Shown here: piece after piece, positions 12,516-23,331 of the stretch
Layout: each line of letters begins with the position of its first letter
Numbering within the stretch: position 1 is the first letter of the stretch
Notes under the pieces: generated by a model
Databases searched by the model: none
What the model was told of the DNA's origin: nothing
Seen by the model: only the letters and a program-made list of their open reading frames with translations
Assembly (NCBI RefSeq): GCF_018139145.2
Contig: NC_059473.1
Location: 60,866,707 to 60,930,706 of the forward strand
Source: Gymnogyps californianus
Taxonomy: Eukaryota > Chordata > Aves > Accipitriformes > Cathartidae
Direction: 5' to 3'
DNA length: 64,000 bases
Program-made: the position numbers and the translations under genes

Positions 12516-13656
12516 ACTTCAGACTTGACTGTACTATACTGACTCTATGCAATTTTACCCAGCTCCCCATTGATGTAAGAATCATTGTGCAGTCCTTAGT
12601 GGGTCTTAAGTGATATTAAATATTCCATTAGAGAAATGTTGTTTCCATTACAGTTTATAATTTTAACATTTACAGACTATCATGAAAATACGTAGCTTTA
12701 TAACATACTTTTTTTTCATATATGTAGCAGATATTGCTACTTACTGGAAACTGGTCATGTATTAATTTTTCAGAAGCATGTTTCTTGAATATGACTAATG
12801 ACTCACATCTTTTTCATATCTCTTTATTACAGATGAATGGTATATGGATTCTGAAATGCAAAACATATGCTGAATGCCTAATTGGGCTGACAATGGCTCA
12901 AAAATATTAGAAGTTCAAAAAATCAGTTAATACAAAGTTTGCTGTCTGGGTATTTCACATTTATAAACTTGTGGTATTCAGAAAATAGGGTTTATATTGA
13001 TCTTTTAGCTATTAGAATTGGCTACATCATGACAAATCAGTATCCTGCTGGAGATCTTTTAATGCATTTCTGTTTTCAAAGCAGAAAATATAACATGCTC
13101 TGCAATGTCTCTTTCATTATGAAGAAGAAAAACAGTTCAAGGATGATCTGAAAATTTCATTGAATGCTTCTCCATATAATCTTTGAAACTGAAAGTCATG
13201 AAAAAGCCCCAAAGTAGTCACACGTTTGCAGAAAGAGAGGCTAATTGTGACTGAAAAAAAACCCCATAAATTGGTAGGAAGATAAGAGCTGCCACTACTG
13301 CAGCCAGATGAAAGCTCGGTGTAATTTATTGTCCTCAAAGTGTGACCAGTTACATCACTTAGGGAAAGAATTTCCTCTTTTTGTCTCCTATACTTTTTCC
13401 GTGATACACCCACTTCTGCCAGTCAGCAAGTGGTTTAGGGACTGACCCCCTGACCATCTGCATGCATATGGGCCGTTGTTTTAGTAGCTGATAATGGACG
13501 ATCTCGCAGCTAATGAGGCGAAACTTGTTTTGAAGACATTCATACTTTGGCACACCACAGCATTCTTCTGCCCCAGGTCCACACTTTAACTGTGTGCTGT
13601 GTCAAGAAGTGCTTCTTTTTGCTTGTTTTAAACCTGCTAAACCTGGTAGTTTTCTT

Positions 13657-13677
13657 GGAGGGAGGGAGGGAATGAGG
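13657..13677. repeat. (GGGA)n purine-rich simple repeat
   Basis: A short run of GGGA units on the plus strand. Ordinary simple sequence. Confidence 0.75.
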
Positions 13678-13789
13678 GACAGCACCCTATTACTTTTTAG
13701 ATTTTGAGAATATCAAAGTGAATGTTCACTTCTGGCTCACCCTCTCATCATGATTAATAATACAATACATACTACCAAAGGGATGGCCA

Positions 13790-14000
13790 CTCTTCGTAAT
13801 CCACAAAACCCTTCCTGCGCCTGAGAGTCCCGGTGGCTGGCACGCATGCCTCGGGAGTTGAAGGGCACGGAGCTCGAGGAGCGGTTCGCAGCTAGGAAAA
13901 ACCTGCTCCCAAAGGGCTGCCACTGCGGCAGCCACCGCTGGCTCACGCCCTGCCTGCCCCAGGATTTAGCCAGCTGAGCGGTCCCACCAGGAGCATAGCG
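13790..14000. other. Small CpG-containing GC patch
   Basis: About 200 bp with an unusual density of CpG and GC for this AT-rich neighbourhood. Overlapping frames are open on the minus strand but resemble nothing known. It could be a small regulatory island or a leftover of an old repeat. Confidence 0.3.
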
Positions 14001-16547
14001 GGCAGACAGTGACCAGAAGTGCATTTGGTATGTGCCACCCTAGATCTATACAGCTCTATAGCCTTTTTTTCCCTTTCGTTTCTAACTCCCAATAATTTCT
14101 CTGTCTTCTTGGCCACCGCTGAACACTGAGCTGACAGTTTTGCAGAACTGCCCGCAACGACTTCCAGACCTTTTTCTGCTCGGTGATAGCTAGTATAGAG
14201 CCCGTGACTGTGATGGTGAGCCTAGAGTTAGATCTCTCCCTGTTTTGTGCTTGCTGACAATGAATTTTATTTCCCTTCTATCTCCTACATATGTGAAATG
14301 TTGAATGGTACAGTTTCAGGTATTGCAGAGATTTTAATGTACTGCATGACAGGTTGGTTAAGACTGACAAAACTGGTAGAAACACTTCAAACTTTTATTA
14401 TACACATTTGCAAACTGCAAATACATTAAGATGTTTATTCTAAAACTTTTATTTCTTTAATTTCCAGCTGAAGTTTTGATGAAATTCTTCATGAGAATTT
14501 TGAGAACAGTATTTCTTAGGAAAAAATAAGTCCTATACAGAAGTGTGATAAGCTTTAAAGACATATGTTATCTGTTAATTTCAGTGAATCACAATTTTAG
14601 ATGTTTTGATTATCTACTGTAATGTACATGAGCAGAATTTAAATCACTGACTCCAAAGTGAAAGGCTCTAATGAGCCTCAAAACTGAAAGTTTTTCAGTT
14701 ACCCAGTTCCACAGATTTTAATAAAAGCAATTGGACTTGTTAAAATATTTATGATCCACTATTACAACAGTTGAAACAACATTGACATCCGTTCCAACTT
14801 TTTTGATAGCAAAAATGATGCATTACTACGCATGAGTAACTCAGTAGCATGAGACACAGGTAACCAAAGGACACTCTCTAGGTGTGTCAAACAAGTTATG
14901 ACAACAACTGTGTAAAGTTTCCTTTGAGCTTGTTCAACCAAATGATTAACTGAAGAAAGTGCACTGTCAAAGGTAACTACTATCTGGCAGTAAACAAAGT
15001 TGTTCACTCATTTGTTAAAAAAGCCTAACTAATACCTAAACTGCAAATACTGTGTATGTCAGTATTGCCCACACATCCATGTGTTGTACTGATTATCCCC
15101 AAATCTAATCTTTTCTTACAGTTAGAGAGATAATTCTTTATATTTATCCCACTTCTGGCAAAAGTGGTGATGCAGGGGTAACACTTATACTTGCTTTCAG
15201 ACAGAGGATTTATTTTTATCTCAAGTTACGATGCTTACGCGTGAATTAGACAGAACTAGCCTGGATTGCATTTGCTCATGTCCATCTTCATGACCTTCCA
15301 GTTGCTGAGTTTGCAAACTTTCATAAACCAAAGACTAATTTCTAATTCAAATCAGTAATGTGAAGGCCTGGAAAGTTGAGGAATGGGAAAGAACTTAAGG
15401 AAGTCCAAGACGTATAGAAAGTGGCTGAGGTCCTTCAGTAGGTGGCACACTTCCCTCTGAATCAGTTGTGGAGGAAGGTATTTGCAGGGTGCTCGGGGCG
15501 CTGGCCTGTGGGAAGATTCCTGAGATGCAAAACCAGGAGGGCAACCAATGTGGTTAGGAAGGTTCCCATGACATGTGCCAGAAGAGTAAAGGAGATAGGA
15601 TAATATGGCCAAATTCTAGGTAGCTGCAACTTAATGTCATTTTTTTTTATCCAAAGTGCCCTCTGCCATTTCGAGATGCCAAGATATTCTCCTTTACTCT
15701 GTTTTCAAGTTGTCACTGCTCGCTACTAAGAGCGGTCTGCCCCTTTGTCTCTCTCCAGCCCATACATGAAATTCTCTACACATGAAGCACTCGAGGTTTC
15801 TTTGAACTGGAAGATGATGCAAAACAGAAAGTTGCCTATTTGAGAAGAAGGCTAAACGAAAGGCTATCAGGTCTAATGGGAATAAAAATAGGTAAGCTTT
15901 TAGAAAATTAAGTCGCTTAATTGTTCAGGTTATATATAACTCAGAAGTTGCTAAATCACGCCATGTCTTTGGCAGGCTCTTACTTCAGCTGTTCCTAGAA
16001 AAAGTGGGGCAAGGTGGGGGAGAGAGCCGAGTACAGTATACAAAATACATAGGAGCTATTACTTTTTATTTAAAGAGAAATAACCAGTGCCTGATAACAC
16101 GGCCCACTTGTTAGCAAGGCAAAACATTTTTTCAAAATGCCTAAAAGTAAGGGTCTTCCAAAAACTTAATTGGGTTGTGATATTAAAAAGAATGATTAAA
16201 GAGACTCTGGCTATAGCACTTACAGGGTTCATTTATCTCACATGAGAAGTGCACATAATCGCTTGGCTGAGTTTCTGGTCAGCATTGTAGATTTTCCTAT
16301 TCAGCTTGCTAGTTAGCTGGGAAAAAATGGAAATGAGTAAGAATAATCAAATTTTATTTAAAAATCTTTTCCCAGAATTCATGGGCTTTAACAAATGTTC
16401 CCATGAAAGGGCATAATTTCAGAAAATTCTGCCTTTTTCATTTTTTCCCCCCTTCCAAGGTCAAGTGATGACATGTTATTATCAAGCTGTTGATACACAC
16501 AGCATGTTGGTTCTGCATCTGGAAATACTTTATGTGGAGAAAATCTC

Positions 16548-16564
16548 TTTTTTTTTTTTTTTTT
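16548..16564. repeat. Poly-T tract (T17)
   Basis: Uninterrupted T17. No retroelement body is recognisable beside it. Confidence 0.9.
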
Positions 16565-18484
16565 GAGGGAAAGCTCAATATAGCAGAAAAATATTTTTCC
16601 TTCAGGAAATAGAGCCATTTGTTCATTACCAGGCAAATAGTACTCCTCTTCCTTTGGGCCCTCTGCCAGAGTTATTTACACACAGGCTTGTTCAAGCTAA
16701 CCACCTTGGCTTCTTGCTCCTTTGCACCATTTGATACTGTATGAGCTTGAAGCTGCTGTGGATAAAAAAGTGCTTCACTGTGACTTCTTTGTGTTCTGTG
16801 GAGGAGTCACGGGCACACCCCCCTATGAGGAAAGATTACCCTTGTTTACGTAGGAGAGTAGACAAACAAGATACAGCAGCCCAGATTCAAGGAATGCACC
16901 AAGGAGGGGTGCACCTCTCAAGGGAGCAGTGTTGGGAGGGCGAGCCGGCAATGCCTTTTTCTCTTTTCTCATAAGATAAGACGGCACTAGAGCAAAATGA
17001 AAGCAATGCGTACCAATGGGAAAGTGGAATGCTGTGGCTGGAAATACGTTTTATGGTATTAAATGATTAAATGATATGTGAAACTCATAGCTGCTAGCTA
17101 TCTCTGAGAAGAAGAGCTTGAGATGGTCAGTAGAAGGTAGGTATCTCTCCAAATAAAAATCCCCTCAGTTACCCGAATTAATACTGCTCTACAAGCTGAT
17201 TTTTTGATGCGTTCGGCATCCAAAGTAAAGCAGGAGACAAATGCAGCCCTTTTAGGACTCTCGCCAAGTCTTCTGATCTAGCTCGCTCTCCCTTCTCACC
17301 CTCCTTCCCAGCCCCAGAGCCGCTGGGGGTGCCCCCTCAGGCTCTCCAGGAGTCCCTGGGGAGGGGCTGGTGGCAGGGACCCTCACCCTCGCTGGCCATT
17401 CATCACCCCAGAATCCAGCTCAGGGCCCTTCTCTCACTCGTGAGGTGAGAAAGAGCAGGTCCTCCAAAGAGCAGGAGGACAGAAGAGGGAGTATACCCCC
17501 CCTTCCAGCATTGGAAAGCCAGCCCCGAGTATCTTGCACTTTTACTAGTAAGCGCAAGGAGCACTGAATGTAACTAGGGAGTTAGAAAAGGCAGTGGTGG
17601 GGGTGGAAGGGGCAAGAGCAGCCAGAGACATTGCAGTCCAGGCAGCTGGAAAAAGGAGCGAAGGAAAATGGAAGGAAGTTCCTACACAAATAAGCACGAT
17701 GCCTTTTAAACAACATTGACAGGAAACTATTAGTATTTGTTTATTTATGAGGAAAGCGATTCCCAGACAGCTTCCCATAGATTTTCTCACTTAATCAAAC
17801 CTTAAGAGGATGCTAAACAGCAAAATAACACCACTAATTTTAATTTGCGCTCCTACCTTCTGAGACTTTCAGAAAATTGGATACTTTTGGTCCATTTTGC
17901 TTTACACTACTCACACTGAAATCAATAGACAGTATCAATCCCTTTATATAAAGGAATTTTCTCTTTTGGCGCGGCTCTATCTGTAACAACTTTGTGAAGA
18001 AATAGTAAAGAGCTTGTGGGTACAGGTTTAGGGACCAAGTAATTTTTCCCCAAGAAAGAAAGAAAGGATGAATTGCTTTAAAATTGTTAGCTATTTTAGG
18101 AATGGTTATTTAACATTTCAACTCAACCGTACTATTATAGAAAAATTATGTAATGCTTTCTATTATCTACTTTGGGAGCAGCACAGTTTACAAAACTGAT
18201 GGATTCTGTATGTTCTGAGATCAAACCAAGTTTTCAGAATAATTTATAGTGTTTAATAAACTGTGAACATCATTGCTGAATATTACCATTCTGTATTGCG
18301 CTTGCTACTAGCGGCAGCTGTGATGGCCAAGGTGCTTTCCAAGCAGCAAGAATGACTTCTTTTCTGATGAGTCTGCAAAATCTGTACTTAAATAACAGCT
18401 GTAAATCTCACACCTGAGAGCTCCCGTAGTTCTCTTCTCCGTTCAGTTAGAGTGATAGTTTTATTAAATGCTGGATGTAAATGT

Positions 18485-18498
18485 AAAAAAAAAAAAAA
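18485..18498. repeat. Poly-A tract (A14)
   Basis: Uninterrupted A14. No recognisable retroelement body precedes it. Confidence 0.9.
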
Positions 18499-20185
18499 TC
18501 TGGAGGGAAATGGTAGGACGGTATGATGCAAGGACATCGTTATTAAGTTACGTTGTTGTCACAAGTAGGCGAGAGAAAGTGATTCAGATGTCTGCTGCCT
18601 CTCTGTGGAGTTAGTGGCAGGAGTTTGTGAGGAAAACTACCCGGGCACCCCAGCTGCAGTCCCTCTGCGGGACAGTGCTCCTGCCTTGTGCTCCCCGCGG
18701 GAGGGGAAAGGGGCATCGGTCGGGGATGAAGGCAAGTTTGCACTCAGTTACACGCGTTCCCAATGGTGCACAAAGGAGGAGTGAGCTGAAGGAACCCTGT
18801 GAAGACCTCCCCGCCTCTTTGGCTGGGGCGGGCGGGGGGGGGTTTCCTCCAAGCTAAGGACTCTTGCAGTTGCAAGTTGTGCAGCCTGTCAAAACCTGCT
18901 CCGGGGCTTGAGCCAAGAAAATTATGTACAACAGTTGAGGTCTCTGAGCACGTGTGTAGCTTCAGTCTCTTCCCTGGGAACACTAAGGTGCCCGAGAGTT
19001 GTAACTCCAGCATGTACCTTGTGGAGCCATGGTGAAGGAAATGGCTGTGGCTCAGAGGCTGCAATACTAAGAGAAGGAGAATGTGGGAAAGGACACAAAG
19101 TAAAACTTGTTGAGATAACCGACATAATTGGAAAAAGACCCTTATTTTGAAAAGCATTACTGAGAAACAGTTTTTTACTTTGCTTTAAGAATAATTGTCA
19201 AAAAACACTTTCTTTAAAATTATTTTGAACATTGAACCTTGTTGGAGTAGCTTCTCCAGTGGGCTGGTCTCTGTGACAACAAAAATGAACTTCTGAAGTC
19301 TTGTGAGAGGCAGGAGAGAAGCAGACAGTGCTGGGCATACAGCAAGAAGTCAAATGTGCTGGTCAGGAGTCCGCAGCTTCCCAGAGGGGAAGATACTGGC
19401 AGCCGTCATTTGGGGGCAGAGGTAAACGCAGTTGCTGTGGAAAGCGGCAGGATGGGAAAACCTCAATTTAAAACAAATCCTAAGCACTCCTGTCTCCCAT
19501 GGACTTATTCTGACATGACATCAAATAAAGATCACAAGCCCAAGGTCAATATGTTTACTCAGACAGAATAATTCCAGTCAAACAATACTCAGTGTCAGGA
19601 ATGACAGTATCACTTACGTTGAAAGCCAGGAAAACAGAGACATGCTCACAGATGTAACAAGGAGCAAGCAACTCTTTGTTAGCTGTGGTTCAGTCCTCTT
19701 AGTACTGAACATGCTGGCAGGAGCAAGCCTTTTATGCAACAGAAGTCATCAGCTGTCGTAAAATTATGATCACGCAAGATGCTCGTGCCCATATCGCTTG
19801 AGGCAAGTCCCAAGAAGTCCTGAGACTCTCCTGCACCTCCTGGACTGAGCACAGGGAAGCCCTCTGAACCTGACTCCGAGGCCGCCAAAGTCAACAGGGG
19901 CCAAGGACCATATCAGGATGACAGGATATTCATTAATAGATTCTGTGTCCCTGTATTGCCAACTCCGACCACTGAATTGTTATTAGTCCCTAAAGGCTGC
20001 AGGAACGACTTAAAATTCTTAACTACTAAAATTGTGAAAGAATGGTTTTGTTTGCCCTGGCATCTGCCGTAAGAACTACTGCTTTCAGGATTTATGTGTA
20101 CACTCTTTCCTTTCCATCCATGAGGCGGAGATTTTTTTTCTTGATGTGAATCACAATAATCATCTCAGGTGCTAGTATGACTTCA

Positions 20186-20200
20186 GACGTCACGGTGACC
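20186..20200. promoter_or_regulatory. ERE-like and CRE-like composite site
   Basis: GACGTCA (20186-20192) is seven of eight bases of a CRE. It overlaps CGTCACGGTGACC (20188-20200), which on the minus strand reads GGTCA-CCG-TGACG. That is nine of the ten defined bases of the estrogen response element GGTCAnnnTGACC. It sits at the left edge of the CpG island. Motif presence is seen; binding is inference. Confidence 0.35.
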
Positions 20201-20771
20201 GCGCTGCGAGTTGGCATCACTTCGAATCGCCGTACGGCAGCCTTCAAACGCGGTCGAATGGCTTCCCCAAAAGAAAATTGTTCTGCTCTGACAATAAAAT
20301 GAAGACCTGCTTTCAAAAACCCAGCACGCCCCGGTGCCACAGCGAAGCCAAACCAGGCGGAGCCGAGAAGGCACCCCCGCGCTGCCGAAGCGGCCGGGCG
20401 AGGGAACCGGCCGGGTGAACGTCACTCTCCGAGCCGCCACGGCAAATCTCAGACAGACAAACGCTGTTCCCCGTAACCTCGCCCGGGTTTAGCTAACTGA
20501 AAGCCACTGTTAGCAGCAGGACCCAGGGCGGGCGTCGGTGCGGGACCCGGGCCGGGTGCCGGTTCAGCGACGGCTCCGAGAGCCGGCGGTTGGTTCGCAG
20601 CCGCGGGAGAGCGGTGGGATGCTCCCAGGAAGCGTGAGCACCGCCTCGCCTCGCCTCGCCCCGCCGAGAGGGTATTCCCCCTGCGGTGCCCCTGCCCCGG
20701 GGGCGGGCCGGCTCCGGGGCCGGCGGGGGCTGGCGGCTGCTGCGGGAGACCGGCCCCGCCACCGGCCCCGG

Positions 20772-20812
20772 CCCGCCCCGCCCCGCCGCCGGACGTCGCG
20801 GCCGCTCATTGG
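20772..20812. promoter_or_regulatory. GC boxes plus inverted CCAAT box
   Basis: A run of overlapping CCCCGCCC-type Sp/KLF sites (20772-20787) is followed by ATTGG (20808-20812), an NF-Y CCAAT box on the minus strand, in the context CTCATTGGCTG. This pairing is typical of TATA-less CpG promoters. It could drive a second upstream start site or a divergent leftward transcript; the sequence alone does not say which. Confidence 0.5.
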
Positions 20813-21626
20813 CTGCGGGCAGCCCCGTGAGCGGCGGCGGGGGGAAGTGGGGGCGCGAGCTCCGGGCCGCCGTTAGCCGGCGTGAGGTGGCGGCCACCCC
20901 TAGCCGTCGCCGGTACCGTCCGTCCGTCCTCCCGGTGGCACGGTCCGCTCTCGGGGAAGGCGGTTCGCCGCGGCGCTGGCGGCGAGAGCCCGTTAAAATA
21001 AATGCGCGTGTCTGCGGCAGAGCCCGGGGCAGCTGGAGCGCCCTCGGCGCGCCTGCCGCGGGCGGCCTCCCTGCCCTCCGGGGCGGCGGCGAGCCCCGCC
21101 GTGCCGGTGTGCTGCGCGGCCCCTTTTAAATGGCCGTGTAACTAAGTGGTGAGCGAGGGTCGGGGCGGCCGCCCGGCCAGCGGGCAGAGCCGTGCCCGGC
21201 TTCGGAGGCGCCTGCCGGGGCCGGAGGGGCTACACCGCCGGCAGGCAGGTTGTGAAGCCGGGGACGGCGGCCGGCACGGGGAGCCCCGGCGTCGTATTGT
21301 TCTGCCTGACAGATAACGTGAGCTTGACCAGGCGAGAGCGAGGGGGCGGAGGGGCCGGGGGAGGGGAGGAAAGGAAGCGGAGGGAGGGGAGGGGGCAGGA
21401 GGATCCCGCGCTCTCGGAGGAAATTCTCAGGCCGGCAGGACGCACGGCTTGCGCGCGGCAAGTCGGGACTGGCTCTCCTGGGAGTTCCCTCGGCGGCGAG
21501 GGGGAGGGGGAGCGGCGGTCTCCGCCGGCGGGGAGAGGCCGCGGCTTCGCCCGCCGAAGCCCTGCCCCCTCCCTCCCTCCCCCCCCTCCCCGGCTGCACG
21601 GCGCACCTCTCCCCTCCCCGCCGCCT

Positions 21627-21676
21627 CGCGCGCGCACACACACGCGCACACACACACATACACACAGACACGCGCG
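21627..21676. repeat. Alternating CG/CA tract (Z-DNA-prone)
   Basis: About 40 bp of almost perfect alternating pyrimidine-purine sequence, CGCGCG passing into CACACA, then CGCGCG again after one break. Such tracts favour left-handed Z-DNA under negative supercoiling. It lies about 0.45 kb upstream of the TATA box, where transcription would supply that supercoiling. Confidence 0.8.
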
Positions 21677-21762
21677 GGCGGTCAGGCAGCGCCCATCACC
21701 CCGCGGCCGGGCGCTGCCGGTCGCGCCCCGCTCGCTCCCCGCCGGCGCGCGGGGGGACCCGG

Positions 21763-21770
21763 TGACGTCA
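21763..21770. promoter_or_regulatory. Consensus palindromic CRE (TGACGTCA)
   Basis: A perfect 8-bp cAMP response element about 330 bp upstream of the predicted start at 22099, embedded in GC-rich sequence. CREB/ATF/CREM-family bZIP proteins bind this octamer, and CpG-island CREs are commonly occupied when unmethylated. It suggests, but does not prove, cAMP or calcium responsiveness of the gene. Confidence 0.6.
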
Positions 21771-22070
21771 CGGGCGGCGCGCTCCCCGCGCTCGCTCCGC
21801 GCTCGCCGCCCTGTAACTTCTGTTCTGGGAAGTGGTGCCAGGAATAGCCCGGCAGAGCTGCCTGCAGCGCAGGGCGCTCCCTCCCGCCTCGGCCAGGGCG
21901 GGCTGCGGCTCCCGGGCCTCCGCCTCTCCCCCGTGCAACACCAGCCCCTCCGCCACTGTCAGGGTGATGGTGGTGATCCTTTCCAAAAAGAGGGAGAGAA
22001 ATGACCTGCCTTAAGATAGATGCGTGAAACGGGCGCCCCTTGGCCGCTGGAGTATCTCCCTCTGTCTTGA

Positions 22071-22105
22071 TATATAAAGAAGCACCGCGAGCCACCTCAC
22101 TCCAG
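22071..22105 (+). promoter_or_regulatory. TATA box plus Initiator core promoter
   Basis: TATATAAA at 22071-22078 lies 28 bp before the A at 22099 of TCACTCC (22097-22103), a perfect YYANWYY Initiator. That spacing is the canonical one for TBP-directed initiation. A TATA/Inr pair within a CpG island usually means a focused, regulated start site rather than broad housekeeping initiation. The orientation is rightward and agrees with the splice donor 122 nt downstream. The start site itself is a prediction. Confidence 0.7.
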
Positions 22106-22220
22106 GCAAAGCCCTTAGCAAAGGAGCAACAAGAGCGCCCGGCGGGATCAGCAGCGGCAACAACAACAACAACAAGGGCACCGGGAGGGCTTCCCTCCTT
22201 CCTCCTCGGTGACTTTCCAG
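22099..22220 (+). ncRNA. Predicted untranslated leader exon (exon 1) of an unidentified gene
   Basis: This starts at the predicted Initiator A and ends at CAG|GTGAGC (donor at 22221), a strong 5' splice site. No ATG occurs in the 122 nt, so it would be a 5' UTR exon or the first exon of a non-coding RNA. It carries a (CAA)6 run at 22158-22175, a low-structure sequence often seen in leaders, and then a pyrimidine-rich stretch up to the donor. No coding exon can be securely joined to it: 40 kb to the right contains only one weak candidate (60273-60378). The gene identity is unknown to me. Confidence 0.55.
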
Positions 22221-22565
22221 GTGAGCAGCCGCGGCTGCTGCGGGCAGCCCCCTCCTCCCTGCCCGCCGCCTGCCCGCCGCTCGTCCCCTGTCACCGGCAC
22301 CAGCTGACAGCCGCGCCGAGCCGCCGGCGGGGGGCGGCTGCCGGCGGCGGGGGGCACTCCGGCGGCGGGGCTCGGGTGCGGGGCGCCGCCGGGCTGGGTT
22401 TCGGGCCGCGGCAGAGCGGGCGCTTGCCGAGCGGGGGGTCTGACGCCAGCGCAGCTGGCGTCCCCCGGCCCTGGGGCTGCAGGGGTAAACGGAGGGCAGG
22501 CGGCGGGAGGCGCGGGGGAGGGCGCCGGCGGGGGAAGCCGGCGGGGCTGTAAAACCGCCGGACCG

Positions 22566-22571
22566 GTAAGT
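22566..22571 (+). other. Second strong splice donor (GTAAGT)
   Basis: CCG|GTAAGT lies 345 bp beyond the first donor. It may end a longer or alternative leader exon, or be unused. The upstream bases match the donor consensus less well than those of the 22221 donor. Confidence 0.4.
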
Positions 22572-22906
22572 CACCTCTGGCGGCGGCGGCGGCTTTGGGC
22601 GCTGGCAGTCACCGGCGCCGGCCCCGGGGCACCACGGCCGGCGGCCCTTTCCCTGGCCCGGCGCGGCGCCCCGCGGAGCCGGCGCAGGAGGGGGCCGGGG
22701 ACAGGGACAGGCCTTTGTCGGTGACACGCCGTTAGGAAATGTGGGGAATACCCAGCTTGTAAGTGTATGCAGATGAGGAGCAGGCTGCCTTGCGTAATCC
22801 CCTCCTGCGGCGGGGAATGGGCACGGTCACCGCCGGGGAGAGGCGCCCGCGGGGGGGCCGCCCCGACGGGGCGCTCTCTCCGCGGCCTCCGGCGCCCTGC
22901 GGGGAA

Positions 22907-22923
22907 GGGGGGGGGGGGGGGGG
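22907..22923. repeat. Poly-G tract (G17)
   Basis: Seventeen uninterrupted G within the CpG island, just inside the putative first intron. It can form G-quadruplex structures on the plus strand or in RNA. The exact length is prone to sequencing error. Confidence 0.85.
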
Positions 22924-23091
22924 CACCCTGCCGGGGGAGGGGGGCGTCCGCGGCCACCCGGCGCGGCGGCGGGCAGGGCGCCGGAGGTAGCGGTGGCTCC
23001 GGCTGCCAGCACGTCCCCGCGGGGGGCGCCGGGAGGTCGGCGGGCACAGGGGGTGTGCGTGTGTGCGGGGAGACCCGCCGCCGTGCCGGGG

Positions 23092-23122
23092 GCGCGTGTG
23101 TGTGAGTGCGTGTGCGCGCTGC
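23092..23122. repeat. GT/GC-alternating simple tract
   Basis: Alternating GCGCGTGTGTG passing through GAGTGC into GTGTGCGCGC, with an earlier related stretch near 23053-23067. It is Z-DNA-prone, like the tract at 21627-21676, and lies on the other side of the predicted start site. Confidence 0.6.
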
Positions 23123-23164
23123 GCCGCGGTGACTGTTCCCCGAAGTGGGTGGGACGTTGGCCCG

Positions 23165-23178
23165 TTCCGGGAATGTTC
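23165..23178. promoter_or_regulatory. STAT-type palindrome overlapping a GAAnnTTC pair
   Basis: TTCCGGGAA (23165-23173) fits the STAT consensus TTCnnnGAA perfectly. It overlaps GAATGTTC (23171-23178), the inverted GAA/TTC unit used by heat-shock factor. A TGACGTG bZIP half-site follows at 23181-23187. Binding is inference. Confidence 0.35.
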
Positions 23179-23331
23179 CATGACGTGTAAAAGCCACAGG
23201 AAGGGGGTTAACGAGGGGCTCGGCCGGGGCCGCCGCCGGGGCCCTCCCTCCTCTCGCCCGCCGGCGGGGCTGCCGCGGGGGCGGCGGCGGGCGGGGGCCG
23301 GCGGCGCGGGGGCTGCCGGGGGCACGGTCCC

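Larger units (their letters stand above)
12516..20179. other. Non-coding sequence left of the CpG island
   Basis: No coding gene was recognised. It has homopolymers (T17 at 16548-16564, A14 at 18485-18498), a purine GGGA tract (13657-13677) and GC-richer patches near 13790-14000, 17290-17540 and 18610-18900. A divergent transcript from the CpG island could run through here, but I saw no convincing exon. Confidence 0.5.

Noticed and set aside
20493..20897. Divergent leftward gene starting at the GC/CCAAT boxes
   Set aside because: The minus-strand frame here is compositional only, and I found no convincing minus-strand donor. The possibility stays open but cannot be annotated.
21192..22004. 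270-codon open frame on the plus strand in the CpG island
   Set aside because: It lies upstream of the predicted start, overlaps equally long frames on the minus strand, and has low-complexity Arg/Gly/Pro-rich composition. GC-rich DNA simply lacks stops.
22011..22727. 238-codon minus-strand frame across the promoter
   Set aside because: It runs antisense through the TATA box, leader exon and donor, with repetitive Pro/Arg/Ala composition and no recognisable domain.
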